This document shows positions 31,826 to 40,578 of a stretch of 51,112 nucleotides of DNA, in pieces. The DNA comes from a virus. How positions within the stretch are numbered: position 1 is the stretch's first letter; each line of letters starts with the position of its first letter. Where the stretch lies: the IMG/VR virus record IMGVR_UViG_3300042010_000260, positions 1 to 51,112 of that record; one strand, given 5' to 3'. A model generated the notes under the pieces. It worked only from the letters and a program-made list of their open reading frames with translations, searched no databases and was not told the DNA's origin. Both the position numbers and the translations under genes were made by a program.

Positions 31826-33591
31826 CAAAAAATCTCCACAATATTGTTGATATTAGCGGCTTCGCCTTGCAGCGGTTCGTTAAACAGTGCGTGCATCGTT
31901 GCCCAGGCCAGGTCTGCATGGCTGGCTTCTTCGCTGCGGCTGGCTTCGTAGGTGGGGCGGTTTCCGCTGGCGGTGGTGGCCCGGCGGATCGCCATAAAGG
32001 ACTGCGCAATGTCGGTATGCCCGGCGTCAAACTCCAGGCGGCGGTGGCTGATAATGTCGTAGGCCTTGAGCACCAGGGCGTTTTTGACGTTGGGGTTGTA
32101 GACAAACTCCCGCACCGCCGGGAAGAACGCCTTCACGTTCTCATAGACGCCATGACCGACGCCGGTCGAGTCGATACCGATGTAGGTCACGTTGTACTGC
32201 TGCGTCAGTTTTTTGATGGCGTCAGCCTGGGCGCGGAAGTCCATCCCGCGCCACTGGTGACGCTCCAGAATGCGGAACTTGCCGCCCGGCACTGTCGGTG
32301 GTGCCATGACCACGCAGCCTGCGCTGTCGCCGTTCTGCGTACCTTTCGCCGGGTCATAGCCGATCCAGACTTCACGCCAGCCAAACGGGCGCAGCGCCAG
32401 CGCCTGAAAATCGGACCACACTTCCCAGCTGTCCACCATGCACGCCTGCAACTCACTGAGCGGGAACACTGACGCCAGATCGTCAATAAATTCACACATC
32501 AGCAGGTTCTGGTATTCGTCGGGGCTGTACTCCATGCGCAGCTGATCGAGGTCGAACAGGTTGCAGCCGCCGCGCACCGCATCTTCCACGGTGACGATCT
32601 GGCGATACTGACCGTCCGGGCAGAGCAGGCCGGGGGCAAGGCTGGTATGGGTCAGGTCAATATCCACCTTGTCCGCTTTGGCGCGGCCCCGGTTGAACAG
32701 TGCGCCGGACCAGAACGGATAGGCGCTGTGGGTCAGGCTGGACGGCGTGGAGAAGTAGGTTTGTCGCCATTTCTTGTGAATGGCCATGCCGGACGCCACC
32801 TTGCGCAGCTCCTGGAATTTCGGTATCCAGAAATATTCATCAAGGTACAGGTTGCCGTGGTAGCTCTGCGCCGTGCGGGCATTGGTGCCGAGAAAGTACA
32901 GGCACGCGCCGTTGCTGAGCGTCATCGGGTCGCCTTTCAGCTCCACATCCACTTCTTTTGCAAAGTCGATGATGTACTGCTTGAAGACGTGCGCCTGCGC
33001 CTTACTGGCTGAGAGAAAAATCTGGTTGCGCCCGGTGGTGATGGCGTCAATCAGCGCTTCGCGCGCAAAAAAGAAGGTCGCCCCGATCTGGCGTGATTTA
33101 AGCAGGTTGCGGATACGGTGGCGTTTGCCTGCTTCGAACCAGTGACGCTGATAGTCGAACATGGAGCTGTGGAAAACGTCCTGCAGCTTCTCGATCTGTT
33201 CGTCGGTGAAAACGTTTTTTTCCGGCTGCCTGCGCGGGCCTTTGTTACGGTTGGCAACTTTCGGATTTAAGTCAGCTTCGTTCCCGCCATCGTTAAATTT
33301 ACTGATCCGGGCGTGGCGCTCTGACTGGCGCGCCAGCAGGTCAATTTCCTTGAAGTCTTTCCCTTCTTTCTGCTCCTTCATGATGAGCTGGCAGTAACGC
33401 GCGGCGGTGGTGAGCTGCATCTGATCCAGCGGCCCGTACTCGCTCCACTTGTCGCGCTTTTTCCAGCTGTGAACGGTTGCAACTTTCTCGCCCAGCATTT
33501 CAGCAATGCGGGCTACGCGGTATCCCTGAAAGTACAGCAGCATGGCCTGCCGACGGGGATCGAGGTCTGCGGGGGTCAGTGTCGTGTTCAT
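31825..33591 (-). CDS. P: Terminase large subunit gpP
   Basis: 588 aa. N-terminal HTH (YRVARIAEMLGEKVATVHSWKKR), ATPase with atypical Walker A LKSRQIGATFFF and Walker B LYLDEYFW, coupling motif FSTPSS, nuclease acidic residues in WIGYDPAKG and YIGIDSTGVGHG. Drives DNA translocation and cos cleavage with gpM. Divergent from O across a region holding an Ogr box; the box centre is 55 bp from this ATG. Confidence 0.96.
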   Translation of the reverse strand: MNTTLTPADLDPRRQAMLLYFQGYRVARIAEMLGEKVATVHSWKKRDKWSEYGPLDQMQLTTAARYCQLIMKEQKEGKDFKEIDLLARQSERHARISKFNDGGNEADLNPKVANRNKGPRRQPEKNVFTDEQIEKLQDVFHSSMFDYQRHWFEAGKRHRIRNLLKSRQIGATFFFAREALIDAITTGRNQIFLSASKAQAHVFKQYIIDFAKEVDVELKGDPMTLSNGACLYFLGTNARTAQSYHGNLYLDEYFWIPKFQELRKVASGMAIHKKWRQTYFSTPSSLTHSAYPFWSGALFNRGRAKADKVDIDLTHTSLAPGLLCPDGQYRQIVTVEDAVRGGCNLFDLDQLRMEYSPDEYQNLLMCEFIDDLASVFPLSELQACMVDSWEVWSDFQALALRPFGWREVWIGYDPAKGTQNGDSAGCVVMAPPTVPGGKFRILERHQWRGMDFRAQADAIKKLTQQYNVTYIGIDSTGVGHGVYENVKAFFPAVREFVYNPNVKNALVLKAYDIISHRRLEFDAGHTDIAQSFMAIRRATTASGNRPTYEASRSEEASHADLAWATMHALFNEPLQGEAANINNIVEIF

Positions 33592-33636
33592 GGCCCAAAC
33601 ATACGGCCTTGCCTGACGGCTTTCCCCGGCTGTGGT

Positions 33637-33656
33637 TTGTGTGGTTTACCGTACAA
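33637..33656. promoter_or_regulatory. Ogr box between P and O
   Basis: TTGT-GTGGTTTACCGT-ACAA: 4-bp dyad separated by 12 bases. The same pattern occurs upstream of V and FI. P2 late promoters carry an Ogr/Delta dyad centred near -55; from this box that predicts an O transcript start near 33702, 32 bases before the O ATG. Confidence 0.85.
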
Positions 33657-33733
33657 GTGCCGCGCGTTGTTTCACGCCCCCCATCACCGCAAACATAAGG
33701 CTCCAGCAAGTTATTTTTAACGGAGCACGGCTC

Positions 33734-34567
33734 ATGACAGTGAAAGCAAAGCGTTTCCGTATCGGGGTGGAAGGTGCCACCACCGACGGGCGCGAAATCC
33801 AGCGTGAATGGCTGGTACAGATGGCTGCCAGTTACAACCCGGCGGTGTATACCGCGCTGATTAACCTTGAACACATCAAGTCTTATCTGCCGGACAGCAC
33901 CTTTAACCGCTACGGCAGGGTGACGGGGCTGGTTGCAGAAGAAATCAAGGACGGGCCGCTGGCGGGCAAGATGGCGCTTTATGCCGATATTGAACCCACG
34001 GACGCCCTGGTGGAACTGGTGAAAAAAGGCCAGAAGCTTTTCACCTCCATGGAAGTCAGCACGAAGTTTGCTGACACCGGCAAAGCCTACCTTGTGGGGC
34101 TGGGTGCGACGGATGATCCGGCGAGCCTGGGCACCGAAATGCTGGCATTCAGCGCCAGCGCCGCGCATAACCCGTTGGCGAATCGTAAGCAAAAACCTGA
34201 AAACCTGTTTTCGGAAGCCGTTGAAACGCTGATCGAACTGGAAGAAGTCCAGGACGAAAAGCCGTCTCTCTTTGCACGCGTCACCGCGATGTTTACCAAA
34301 AAAGAGCAGACCGATGAGGCGCGTTTTTCCGACGTGCATAAAGCCGTGGAGCTGGTCGCCACTGAGCAGCAGAACCTCAGCGAGCGCACTGATAAATCCC
34401 TGTCTGAACAGGACAAGCGCCTTGCTGAGCTGGAGTCCTCTCTGCAGGAACAGCAGGCCGCCTTTGCCGAGCTTGAGCAGACGCTGAGCCGTGAAGACAG
34501 CCGCAAAGACTACCGCCAGCGCGCGCCGGGCGGTGACGCACCGGCTGGCACCCTGACCAATTGCTGA
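33734..34567 (+). CDS. O: Capsid scaffold and protease gpO
   Basis: 277 aa, very close to P2 gpO (MTVKAKRFRIGVEGATTDGRE start). The Asp-His-Ser protease triad maps to Asp18, His47 and Ser105 (FTSMEVS). The C-terminal acidic helical scaffold is about 190-265, with coiled-coil heptads, ending GGDAPAGTLTNC. It directs shell assembly and cleaves gpN, gpQ and itself. GGAG lies eight bases before the ATG. Confidence 0.96.
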   Translation: MTVKAKRFRIGVEGATTDGREIQREWLVQMAASYNPAVYTALINLEHIKSYLPDSTFNRYGRVTGLVAEEIKDGPLAGKMALYADIEPTDALVELVKKGQKLFTSMEVSTKFADTGKAYLVGLGATDDPASLGTEMLAFSASAAHNPLANRKQKPENLFSEAVETLIELEEVQDEKPSLFARVTAMFTKKEQTDEARFSDVHKAVELVATEQQNLSERTDKSLSEQDKRLAELESSLQEQQAAFAELEQTLSREDSRKDYRQRAPGGDAPAGTLTNC

Positions 34568-34583
34568 TGGAGCATAAAACCCG

Positions 34584-35678
34584 ATGAAAAAGAAAACCCG
34601 CTTTGCCTTTAACGCTTACCTGCAGCAGCTGGCGCGCCTGAACGGTGTGGAGGTTGAAGAACTTTCCAGCAAGTTCACCGTGGACCCGTCCGTGCAGCAG
34701 ATACTGGAAGACCAGATCCAGCAGTCCGCCGCTTTCCTGACGCTGATTAACATCACGCCGGTCACTGAGCAGTCTGGTCAGTTGCTGGGGCTGGGCGTTG
34801 GCAGCACCATTGCCGGCACCACCGATACCACCACCAAAGAGCGCGAACCTACCGATCCGATGGTGATGGAGGACGTGGAATATAAATGCGAGCAGACCAA
34901 TTTTGATACGGTGCTGACCTACGCGAAGCTGGACCTGTGGGCGAAATTCCAGGACTTCCAGGTGCGTATTCGTAACGCCATCATCAAGCGCCAGGCACTG
35001 GACCGCATCATGATCGGCTTTAACGGCATGAAGCGCGCCAAAACCTCTAACCGCGCTGAAAATCCGCTGCTGCAGGACGTGAACAAAGGCTGGCTGCAGA
35101 AAATCCGTGAAGATGCGCCGGATCACGTTATGGGCAGCACCACCAAAGATGGCACCACTACCGCGGGCGCGGTGAAGGTGGGTAAGAGCGGTGACTATGC
35201 CAACCTGGACGCCGTGGTGATGGATGCGGTCAACGAGCTGATCGACGTGGTGTATCAGGACGATGACGAGCTGGTTGTTATCTGTGGTCGTGAACTGCTG
35301 TCTGACAAGTATTTCCCGCTGGTCAACAAAGAACAGGACAACAGCGAAAAAGTCGCCGCCGATCTCATTATCAGCCAGAAACGCATGGGCGGTCTGCAGG
35401 CCGTGCGCGCGCCGTTCTTTCCGGCAAATGCCCTGCTGATCACCCGCCTGGATAACCTGTCCATCTACTGGCAGGAAGACACCCGCCGCCGTTCTGTTAT
35501 CGATAACCCGAAACGTGACCGGATTGAAAACTTTGAATCCGTTAACGAAGCGTATGTGGTTGAAGACTACCGCTGCGCGGCCCTGGTCGAAAACATCACT
35601 ATCGGTGACTTCAGCGAACCAACTGAGGTGCAGTCTGCGCCTGTGGAAGAACCCGCCGAAACAGAAACAGAGGAGTAA
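34584..35678 (+). CDS. N: Major capsid protein gpN
   Basis: 364 aa HK97-fold capsid protein, P2 type (357 aa). Segments: KTRFAFNAYLQQLARLNGVEVEELSSKFTVDPSVQQ scaffold-proximal arm, INITPVTEQSGQLLGLGVGSTIAGTTDT, MIGFNGMKRAKTSN, and YVVEDYRCAALVENI. The acidic extension EVQSAPVEEPAETETEE at the end is slightly longer than in P2. Lies between O and M. Confidence 0.96.
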   Translation: MKKKTRFAFNAYLQQLARLNGVEVEELSSKFTVDPSVQQILEDQIQQSAAFLTLINITPVTEQSGQLLGLGVGSTIAGTTDTTTKEREPTDPMVMEDVEYKCEQTNFDTVLTYAKLDLWAKFQDFQVRIRNAIIKRQALDRIMIGFNGMKRAKTSNRAENPLLQDVNKGWLQKIREDAPDHVMGSTTKDGTTTAGAVKVGKSGDYANLDAVVMDAVNELIDVVYQDDDELVVICGRELLSDKYFPLVNKEQDNSEKVAADLIISQKRMGGLQAVRAPFFPANALLITRLDNLSIYWQEDTRRRSVIDNPKRDRIENFESVNEAYVVEDYRCAALVENITIGDFSEPTEVQSAPVEEPAETETEE

Positions 35679-35681
35679 CGC

Positions 35682-36332
35682 ATGAGCCTGAGTCCCGCAC
35701 GGCAGCACCGCCTGCGCATTCAGGCTGAACAGGCCGCCCGTCAGGGCGGCAGTGTTCGCCATGCGTCGGGCTATGACCTGATGCTGCTGCAGCTGGCAGA
35801 GGACCGCCGCCGCCTTAAGGGTATCCAGTCCACGGTGAAAAAGGCGGAAATCAAGGTGGATCTGCTGCCGAAGTATGCCGCCTGGGCGGAGGGCGTGCTG
35901 GCTGCCGGAGGCGCGCAGCAGGATGACGTGCTGATGTACGTGATGCTGTGGCGTATTGACGCCGGTGATTATGCCGGTGCGCTGGAAATCGGACGTCATG
36001 CGCTGCGCCATCGCTGGGTAATGCCACTGGGCAACCGCAACGTGCAGACCGTGCTGGCAGAAGAAATGGCAGACGCGGCGCAAAGCGCCCTGCTTGCCGC
36101 CACCGGTTTTGATGCCGGTCTGCTCCTGCAGACGCTGGACATGACAGCCGATCTGGATATGCCGGACCAGTCTCGCGCGCGCCTGCATAAAGCCATTGGC
36201 GCGGTGATCAGCGAAAGCAACCCGGCATCGGCCCTCAATCACCTTACCCATGCGCTGCAGCTCGATCCCCGCTGCGGCGTGAAAAAAGAAAAGCAGCAGC
36301 TGGAGCGCAGACTGCGCAATGACAGCCGCTAA
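35682..36332 (+). CDS. M: Terminase small subunit gpM
   Basis: 216 aa DNA-binding terminase subunit: SLSPARQHRLRIQAEQAARQG start, helical throughout, YVMLWRIDAGDYAGALEIGRHALRH middle, and an intact C-terminal region (about 190-216) with basic residues, which prophage 1 lacks. It selects cos and stimulates gpP. Only three bases separate it from N. Confidence 0.94.
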   Translation: MSLSPARQHRLRIQAEQAARQGGSVRHASGYDLMLLQLAEDRRRLKGIQSTVKKAEIKVDLLPKYAAWAEGVLAAGGAQQDDVLMYVMLWRIDAGDYAGALEIGRHALRHRWVMPLGNRNVQTVLAEEMADAAQSALLAATGFDAGLLLQTLDMTADLDMPDQSRARLHKAIGAVISESNPASALNHLTHALQLDPRCGVKKEKQQLERRLRNDSR

Positions 36333-36425
36333 CGAACGTGCCCCGCGCACGGGCGGCACGGGGTGGCGAAAGGCACAGCCACATCAAAACCCCGTCCACC
36401 GCCCACTTATTCAGGAGAAAGCCGC

Positions 36426-36890
36426 ATGAAGTTTGTTGCGCCCGAACAGGTACCGGATCAGGCGGACGTAATCAAAAATACGCCGTTCTGGCCTGATGTG
36501 GACCTGTCGGAATTTCGCAGTGTGATGCGCACTGACGGCACGGTGACGCAGCCGCGTTTAAAGCAGGTGGCGCTGACGGCAATTTCTGAGGTCAACGCTG
36601 AGCTGTACGACTTCCGCAACCGTCAGCAGATGCTGGGCTACCGGGCACTGGCTGAGGTTCCGGCAGAAATGCTGGACGGCAAAAGTGAGCGTATCCGGCA
36701 CTACTTTAACGCTGTGTATTGCTGGGCGCGTGCCGTGCTCAATGAGCGTTACCAGGATTATGACGCCACGGCGTCCGGCGTGAAGCGAGGGGAGGAGCTG
36801 GCGGAGGCCAGCGGCGATCTGTGGCGTGATGCCCGCTGGGCTATCAGCCGGGTGCAGGATGCACCGCACTGCACGGTGGAGCTTATCTGA
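36426..36890 (+). CDS. L: Head completion protein gpL
   Basis: 154 aa; ATG at 36426 with AGGAG eight bases upstream, so the longer reading from 36363 is rejected. Helical, with LSEFRSVMRTDGTVTQPRLKQVALTAISEVNAEL, a pattern of P2 gpL, and the C-terminal LWRDARWAISRVQ. Stabilises the filled head at the portal. Its stop overlaps X (ATGA). Confidence 0.93.
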   Translation: MKFVAPEQVPDQADVIKNTPFWPDVDLSEFRSVMRTDGTVTQPRLKQVALTAISEVNAELYDFRNRQQMLGYRALAEVPAEMLDGKSERIRHYFNAVYCWARAVLNERYQDYDATASGVKRGEELAEASGDLWRDARWAISRVQDAPHCTVELI

Positions 36891-37093
36891 TGAAAGTGCG
36901 TGCGCACCAGTATGACACGGTGGACGCGCTTTGCTGGCGTCATTACGGGCGCACGCAGGGTGTCACTGAGCAGGTTCTGCAGGCAAATCCGGGGCTGGCT
37001 GAGCATGGCCCTTTTTTACCGCACGGACTGCAGGTGGAGCTGCCGGACATTCCGGCGTCAACCACGGCGCAGACCGTCCAGCTATGGGACTGA
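36890..37093 (+). CDS. X: Tail protein gpX
   Basis: 67 aa, P2 gpX family, a LysM-like small tail protein: YDTVDALCWRHYGRTQGVTEQVLQANPGLAEHGPFLPHGLQVELPDI. Needed for tail formation in P2. Overlaps L by four bases. Confidence 0.93.
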   Translation: MKVRAHQYDTVDALCWRHYGRTQGVTEQVLQANPGLAEHGPFLPHGLQVELPDIPASTTAQTVQLWD

Positions 37094-37096
37094 ATT

Positions 37097-37312
37097 ATGA
37101 CGCTTGAACGAATCAGCGCCTTTATCACTTACTGCATCGCCGTGCTGCTCGCATGGCTGGGCGATCTGTCGCTTAAGGATGCGTCAACGGTTGGCGGCGT
37201 TCTGATTGGTGCGCTGATGCTGGCGATCAACTGGTATTACAAGCACAAAACCTACCAGCTGCTGCGCGACGGGCAAATCACGCGGGGGGAATATGAATCC
37301 TTCAATCGTTAA
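37097..37312 (+). CDS. Holin
   Basis: 71 aa small membrane protein in the position of P2 Y. Hydrophobic segments at about 7-20 and 33-48 (GGVLIGALMLAINWYY), short cytoplasmic basic tail. I associate this sequence type with the HP1-family holins. It forms the membrane lesion that starts lysis and releases the SAR endolysin downstream. The endolysin starts within its last codons. Confidence 0.85.
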   Translation: MTLERISAFITYCIAVLLAWLGDLSLKDASTVGGVLIGALMLAINWYYKHKTYQLLRDGQITRGEYESFNR

Positions 37313-37802
37313 ACGCTGCCTTGTCGGGGTGGTGCTGGCTATCGCCGCCACGCTGCCCGGTTTCCAGTCACTGAATACCTCTGTCGAGGGGCTGAAACTG
37401 ATTGCCGATTACGAGGGATGCCGCCTGCAGCCGTATCAGTGCAGCGCGGGTGTGTGGACTGACGGGATCGGCAATACATCCGGTGTGGTGCCGGGCAAAA
37501 CCATCACGGAACGGCAGGCGGCGCAGGGGCTTATCAACAACATTTTGCTGACAGAAAAAAGGCTCGCTGCCTGTCTGCAGGTTAAGCCACCGCAGCATGT
37601 TTACGATGCGCTGGTCAGCATCGGCTTCAATGTGGGCACCGGTGCAATATGCCGATCCACCATGGTTTCCTACATCAATCGCCAGCAGTGGTGGCAGGCG
37701 TGCAAGCAGCTGCCGCGCTGGGTTTACGTCAATGGCAAGAAAAATAAAGGGCTGGAGAACCGCCGCGCGCGGGAGCTGGTCTGGTGCTTAAAAGGAGCAT
37801 AA
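37293..37802 (+). CDS. K: SAR endolysin (T4-type lysozyme)
   Basis: 169 aa muramidase. Catalytic triad E41-x8-C50-x5-T56 in YEGCRLQPYQCSAGVWTDGIGNT, that is, the E-C-T version of P1 Lyz. The N-terminal signal-arrest-release segment (CLVGVVLAIAATLPGF) includes Cys9, which may cage the active-site Cys until the protein is freed from the membrane. Same function as P2 K but a different enzyme fold is possible. Overlaps the holin by 20 bases. Confidence 0.93.
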   Translation: MNPSIVKRCLVGVVLAIAATLPGFQSLNTSVEGLKLIADYEGCRLQPYQCSAGVWTDGIGNTSGVVPGKTITERQAAQGLINNILLTEKRLAACLQVKPPQHVYDALVSIGFNVGTGAICRSTMVSYINRQQWWQACKQLPRWVYVNGKKNKGLENRRARELVWCLKGA

Positions 37803-37806
37803 CGAA

Positions 37807-38184
37807 ATGAAAAAGAAAGTCATGAGCGTTTTTTTCCAGCTGGCATGGGCTGCGCTGTTGGTTATCAGTCTGCTGTATCCGCGCAGCGGTGCGCCGGTTC
37901 TGGTTGGTGCGTCTGTCTGGGTGTCATGCTTCCTCACCTGGCTGCTTGCTGCGCTGTTCGCTGTCGGGTGGTTCGCCGGAGATCGGGCGCGCGATGAGGT
38001 CAGGGCGGCATTAATCAAATTCAGGGCGCACCCTGTAAAACCCGTGCGCACATGGATAATCAGGCTGCTTATTGTTCTGTGCTTGGCGTTTTCGGGATGG
38101 GTGATCACCCTGGTGTTTTACCTGCTGACGCTGGTTTTGTATCAGATTGCCCGCGCGCAGCTTCATGAACCGATGGCGGCCTGA
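37807..38184 (+). CDS. LysA-like lysis membrane protein
   Basis: 125 aa with four hydrophobic segments (about 10-25, 31-54, 81-102, 102-115) and basic loops. It occupies the lysA slot between endolysin and spanins. P2 LysA delays lysis; this protein may do the same as an antiholin, but similarity is by position more than by sequence. Its stop overlaps lysB (TGATGC). Confidence 0.75.
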   Translation: MKKKVMSVFFQLAWAALLVISLLYPRSGAPVLVGASVWVSCFLTWLLAALFAVGWFAGDRARDEVRAALIKFRAHPVKPVRTWIIRLLIVLCLAFSGWVITLVFYLLTLVLYQIARAQLHEPMAA

Positions 38185-38609
38185 TGCGTGCGCTGGCGGT
38201 AGTGCTGGCGCTGGCACTTGCGGCGCTGGGCTGGCAGTCGTGGCGGCTTAACAATGCCAGCCACACCATCGAAACGCAGGGCGCGGCGCTGAAAAGCAAA
38301 ACGCAGGAGTTGACGAAGAAAAACAGCCAGCTGATCGGCCTGTCCATTCTGACCGAAACCAACAGCCGGGAGCAGACGCGGCTTTATGCGGCAGCGGAAC
38401 AGACCACCGCACTGCTGCGCAGCCGCCAGCACCGGATCGAGGAACTGAAACGTGAAAATGAGGATTTGCGCCGCTGGGCTGATACTCCTTTGCCTGCTGA
38501 CATTATCCGGCTGCGGGAGCGTCCGGCCCTCGCCGGAGGTGCAGCTTACCGTGAGTGGCTGTCCCAGAGTGACGCAGTGCCGCCTGGAAAGGTCAGCGCC
38601 GCGCAGTAA
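38184..38609 (+). CDS. lysB: LysB-like inner-membrane spanin (Rz type)
   Basis: 141 aa. N-terminal membrane anchor (ALAVVLALALAALGWQSW), then a periplasmic coiled coil (IETQGAALKSKTQELTKKNSQL, RHRIEELKRENEDLRRW) and Pro/Ala-rich end. The i-spanin; with LysC it fuses inner and outer membranes at the end of lysis. The lysC frame is embedded in its last third. Confidence 0.9.
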   Translation: MRALAVVLALALAALGWQSWRLNNASHTIETQGAALKSKTQELTKKNSQLIGLSILTETNSREQTRLYAAAEQTTALLRSRQHRIEELKRENEDLRRWADTPLPADIIRLRERPALAGGAAYREWLSQSDAVPPGKVSAAQ

Positions 38610-38742
38610 CGGCGATCTGAACGCAGTGCTGGATGAAACGGAGGCCGCCTGGGCGGTCTGTGCTGACAAAGTGGACACGATCATTGCGTGTCAGGAGCGA
38701 GACAGTGAACAAGCCGCAGTCTTTACGCAGCGCTCTGAATAA
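38458..38742 (+). CDS. lysC: LysC-like outer-membrane spanin (Rz1 type)
   Basis: 94 aa lipoprotein in the +1 frame within and beyond lysB. Signal peptide MRICAAGLILLCLLTLSGC with a lipobox (LSGC), mature protein starting at Cys19, short Pro-containing periplasmic stretch, and a longer tail after the lysB stop (ERSAPRSNGDLNAVLDETEAAWAVCADKVDTII). The embedded arrangement is that of P2 lysB/lysC. It also overlaps the start of R. Confidence 0.88.
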   Translation: MRICAAGLILLCLLTLSGCGSVRPSPEVQLTVSGCPRVTQCRLERSAPRSNGDLNAVLDETEAAWAVCADKVDTIIACQERDSEQAAVFTQRSE

Positions 38743-39136
38743 GGCGGTGCAGTATGTCCGCGATAACCCGGACAAACTGCACCTCTTTGTGGATAACGGC
38801 TCACTGGTGGCAACCGGGGCCAGCTCCATGTCATGGGAATACCGCTACACCCTGAACGTGGTGATCGAGGATTTCAGCGGGGACCAGAATCTGCTGATGG
38901 CTCCCGTTCTGCTGTGGCTCACAGCCAATCAGCCGGACGCCATCACTAACCCGGATCTGCGCGAAAAGCTGTTTACCTTTGACGTGGATATTCTGCGCAA
39001 CGATGTGTGCGATCTCAGCCTGAACCTGCAGCTGACGGAGCGTGTATTGGTCAGCACGGATAACGGCGTGTCGAGCGTTGAAGCGGTGCCGGAGCCGGAC
39101 GAACCCGAAGAAATATGGACGGTGAAACGTGGGTGA
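38705..39136 (+). CDS. R: Tail completion protein gpR
   Basis: 143 aa from GTG 38705 with GGAG seven bases upstream; longer in-frame readings overlap lysC. KPQSLRSALNKAVQYVRDNPDKLHLFVDNG and LLWLTANQPDA are typical of P2 gpR, which acts late in joining tail to head. It overlaps S by eight bases. Confidence 0.92.
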   Translation: MNKPQSLRSALNKAVQYVRDNPDKLHLFVDNGSLVATGASSMSWEYRYTLNVVIEDFSGDQNLLMAPVLLWLTANQPDAITNPDLREKLFTFDVDILRNDVCDLSLNLQLTERVLVSTDNGVSSVEAVPEPDEPEEIWTVKRG

Positions 39137-39575
39137 TCTGCAGAGAGTAGATGACTGGCTGGCGGCGTTGCTGGCGAATCTGGAGCCTGCCGCGCGCAGT
39201 CGTATGCTTCGGCAACTGACGCAACAGTTGCGCCGGACGCAGCAGAAAAACATCAGGCTACAGCGCAATCCTGACGGCAGCGGCTATGAGCCGCGCCGGG
39301 TGACGGCCCGCAGCAAGAAAGGCCGCATCAAACGCCAGATGTTTGCAAAGCTGCGCACCACCAAATACCTGAAAACCTCAGCCAGTGCTGACTCTGCAAG
39401 CGTGCAGTTTGACGGCTCAGTGCAACGTATAGCCCGTGTTCACCATTACGGCCTGCGTGATCGAGTCAGCCGCAAGGGCCCGGAGGTCCGCTATGCAGAG
39501 CGCCGCCTGCTGGGTGTGAATGATGAGGTGGAAGCCGTTATCCGTGACACCCTGCTGCGCTGGCTGGCGGAGTGA
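39129..39575 (+). CDS. S: Tail completion protein gpS
   Basis: 148 aa from a GTG inside R. Signature: RMLRQLTQQLRRTQQKNIRLQRNPDGSGYEPR and RIARVHHYGLRDRVSR, a virion-morphogenesis protein family (gpG-like/P2 gpS). Terminates the tail tube. It ends just before the V promoter region. Confidence 0.92.
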   Translation: MGDLQRVDDWLAALLANLEPAARSRMLRQLTQQLRRTQQKNIRLQRNPDGSGYEPRRVTARSKKGRIKRQMFAKLRTTKYLKTSASADSASVQFDGSVQRIARVHHYGLRDRVSRKGPEVRYAERRLLGVNDEVEAVIRDTLLRWLAE

Positions 39576-39578
39576 TCT

Positions 39579-39598
39579 TTGTGTCACCGCTGGCACAA
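39579..39598. promoter_or_regulatory. Ogr box upstream of V
   Basis: TTGT-GTCACCGCTGGC-ACAA. Only four bases separate it from the S stop. Its centre is 55.5 bp from the assigned V ATG, so a promoter with the usual geometry would start transcription at or next to that ATG. Confidence 0.85.
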
Positions 39599-39643
39599 GC
39601 GCTCGCGCTGCCTCCCTTTTCCCTCTGATGGCAACCTTTCGTT

Positions 39644-40222
39644 ATGAACGCACAATTAACCGAAATCATGCGCCTTATCACCAACCTGATCCGCACCGGT
39701 ACTGTGACCGAAGTGGACCGGGAAAACTGGCTGTGCCGGGTGAAGGTGGGCGAACTTGAAACCAACTGGATTAACTGGCTGACGCTGCGTGCCGGTGGTG
39801 CCAGGACATGGTGGTGCCCGTCGCCGGATGAGCAGGTGGTGGTGTTGAGTATGGGCGGCAATCTTGAAACCGCTTTTGTGCTGCCTGCCATCTACTCCAG
39901 TGAGTTTGCGCCGCCGTCGGACTCCGTTGACGGCTGCGTCACGGAATACCCGGACGGCGGCTGGTTTGAGTATGAACCCGCCACCGGGCGCTGGCATGTC
40001 AGGGGTATCAAATCCATGGTGATCGAGGCGGCAGACAATATCACCCTGAAAACGGGTGAGTTTGTGGTGGAGGCTGACACCACGCGCATTAACAGCGGGG
40101 TGGTGATCAATGGTGGCGTCACCCAGGGCGGCGGCGCGATGAGTTCCAACGGGATCGTGGTGGATAAACACGGTCACACCGGCGTGAAGTCCGGCGGCGA
40201 TACGTCAGGAGGTCCGGTATGA
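39644..40222 (+). CDS. V: Baseplate spike gpV
   Basis: 192 aa. OB-fold (RTGTVTEVDRENWLCRVKVGELETNWINWLT, RTWWCPSPDEQVVVLSMGG), beta-helix (IKSMVIEAADNITLKTGEFVVEADTTRI) and spike tip with the HGH metal motif in KHGHTG. It pierces the outer membrane during infection. It lacks a clear ribosome site; an in-frame ATG at 39668 is an alternative. It overlaps W (ATGA). Confidence 0.94.
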   Translation: MNAQLTEIMRLITNLIRTGTVTEVDRENWLCRVKVGELETNWINWLTLRAGGARTWWCPSPDEQVVVLSMGGNLETAFVLPAIYSSEFAPPSDSVDGCVTEYPDGGWFEYEPATGRWHVRGIKSMVIEAADNITLKTGEFVVEADTTRINSGVVINGGVTQGGGAMSSNGIVVDKHGHTGVKSGGDTSGGPV

Positions 40223-40578
40223 CGCTGTATCTCGGCATGAGCCAGGGCAACGGGAAAGCCATTACGGACACGGATCATCTGCGCCAGTCCGTGCGGGATA
40301 TTCTGCTGACACCGCAGGGCAGTCGCCTTGCCCGCCGGGAATATGGTTCCCTGCTGTCAGCCCTGATTGACCAGCCGCAGAACCCGGCGCTGCGCCTGCA
40401 GGTCATGTCTGCGGTTTATGTGGCGCTGAGTCGATGGGAGCCACGGCTTACGCTGGATTCCATCACCATCAGCAGCAATTTTGACGGCTCCATGGTGGTT
40501 GAGCTTACCGGGCAGCGCAACAACGGCGCGCCGGTTTCCCTTTCCGTATCAACAGGAGCAGACAATGCCAGTTATTGA
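40219..40578 (+). CDS. W: Baseplate wedge gpW (gp25-like)
   Basis: 119 aa, T4 gp25/lysozyme-like wedge family: DTDHLRQSVRDILLTPQGSRLARREYGS and ALSRWEPRLTLDSI are diagnostic. Sits at the sheath-baseplate interface. Overlaps V and J. Confidence 0.95.
   Translation: MTLYLGMSQGNGKAITDTDHLRQSVRDILLTPQGSRLARREYGSLLSALIDQPQNPALRLQVMSAVYVALSRWEPRLTLDSITISSNFDGSMVVELTGQRNNGAPVSLSVSTGADNASY

Noticed and set aside
34377-36359. 660-codon antisense ORF opposite O, N and M
   Set aside because: It is the mirror of high-GC3 coding genes with strong P2 similarity; no start signals and low-complexity His/Gln-rich product.
36363-36425. Longer N-terminus for gpL
   Set aside because: The downstream ATG has AGGAG at good spacing and the extension is Pro-rich without family support.
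39520-39759. 79-codon ORF over the S-V junction
   Set aside because: It spans the Ogr box and overlaps two good genes in another frame.
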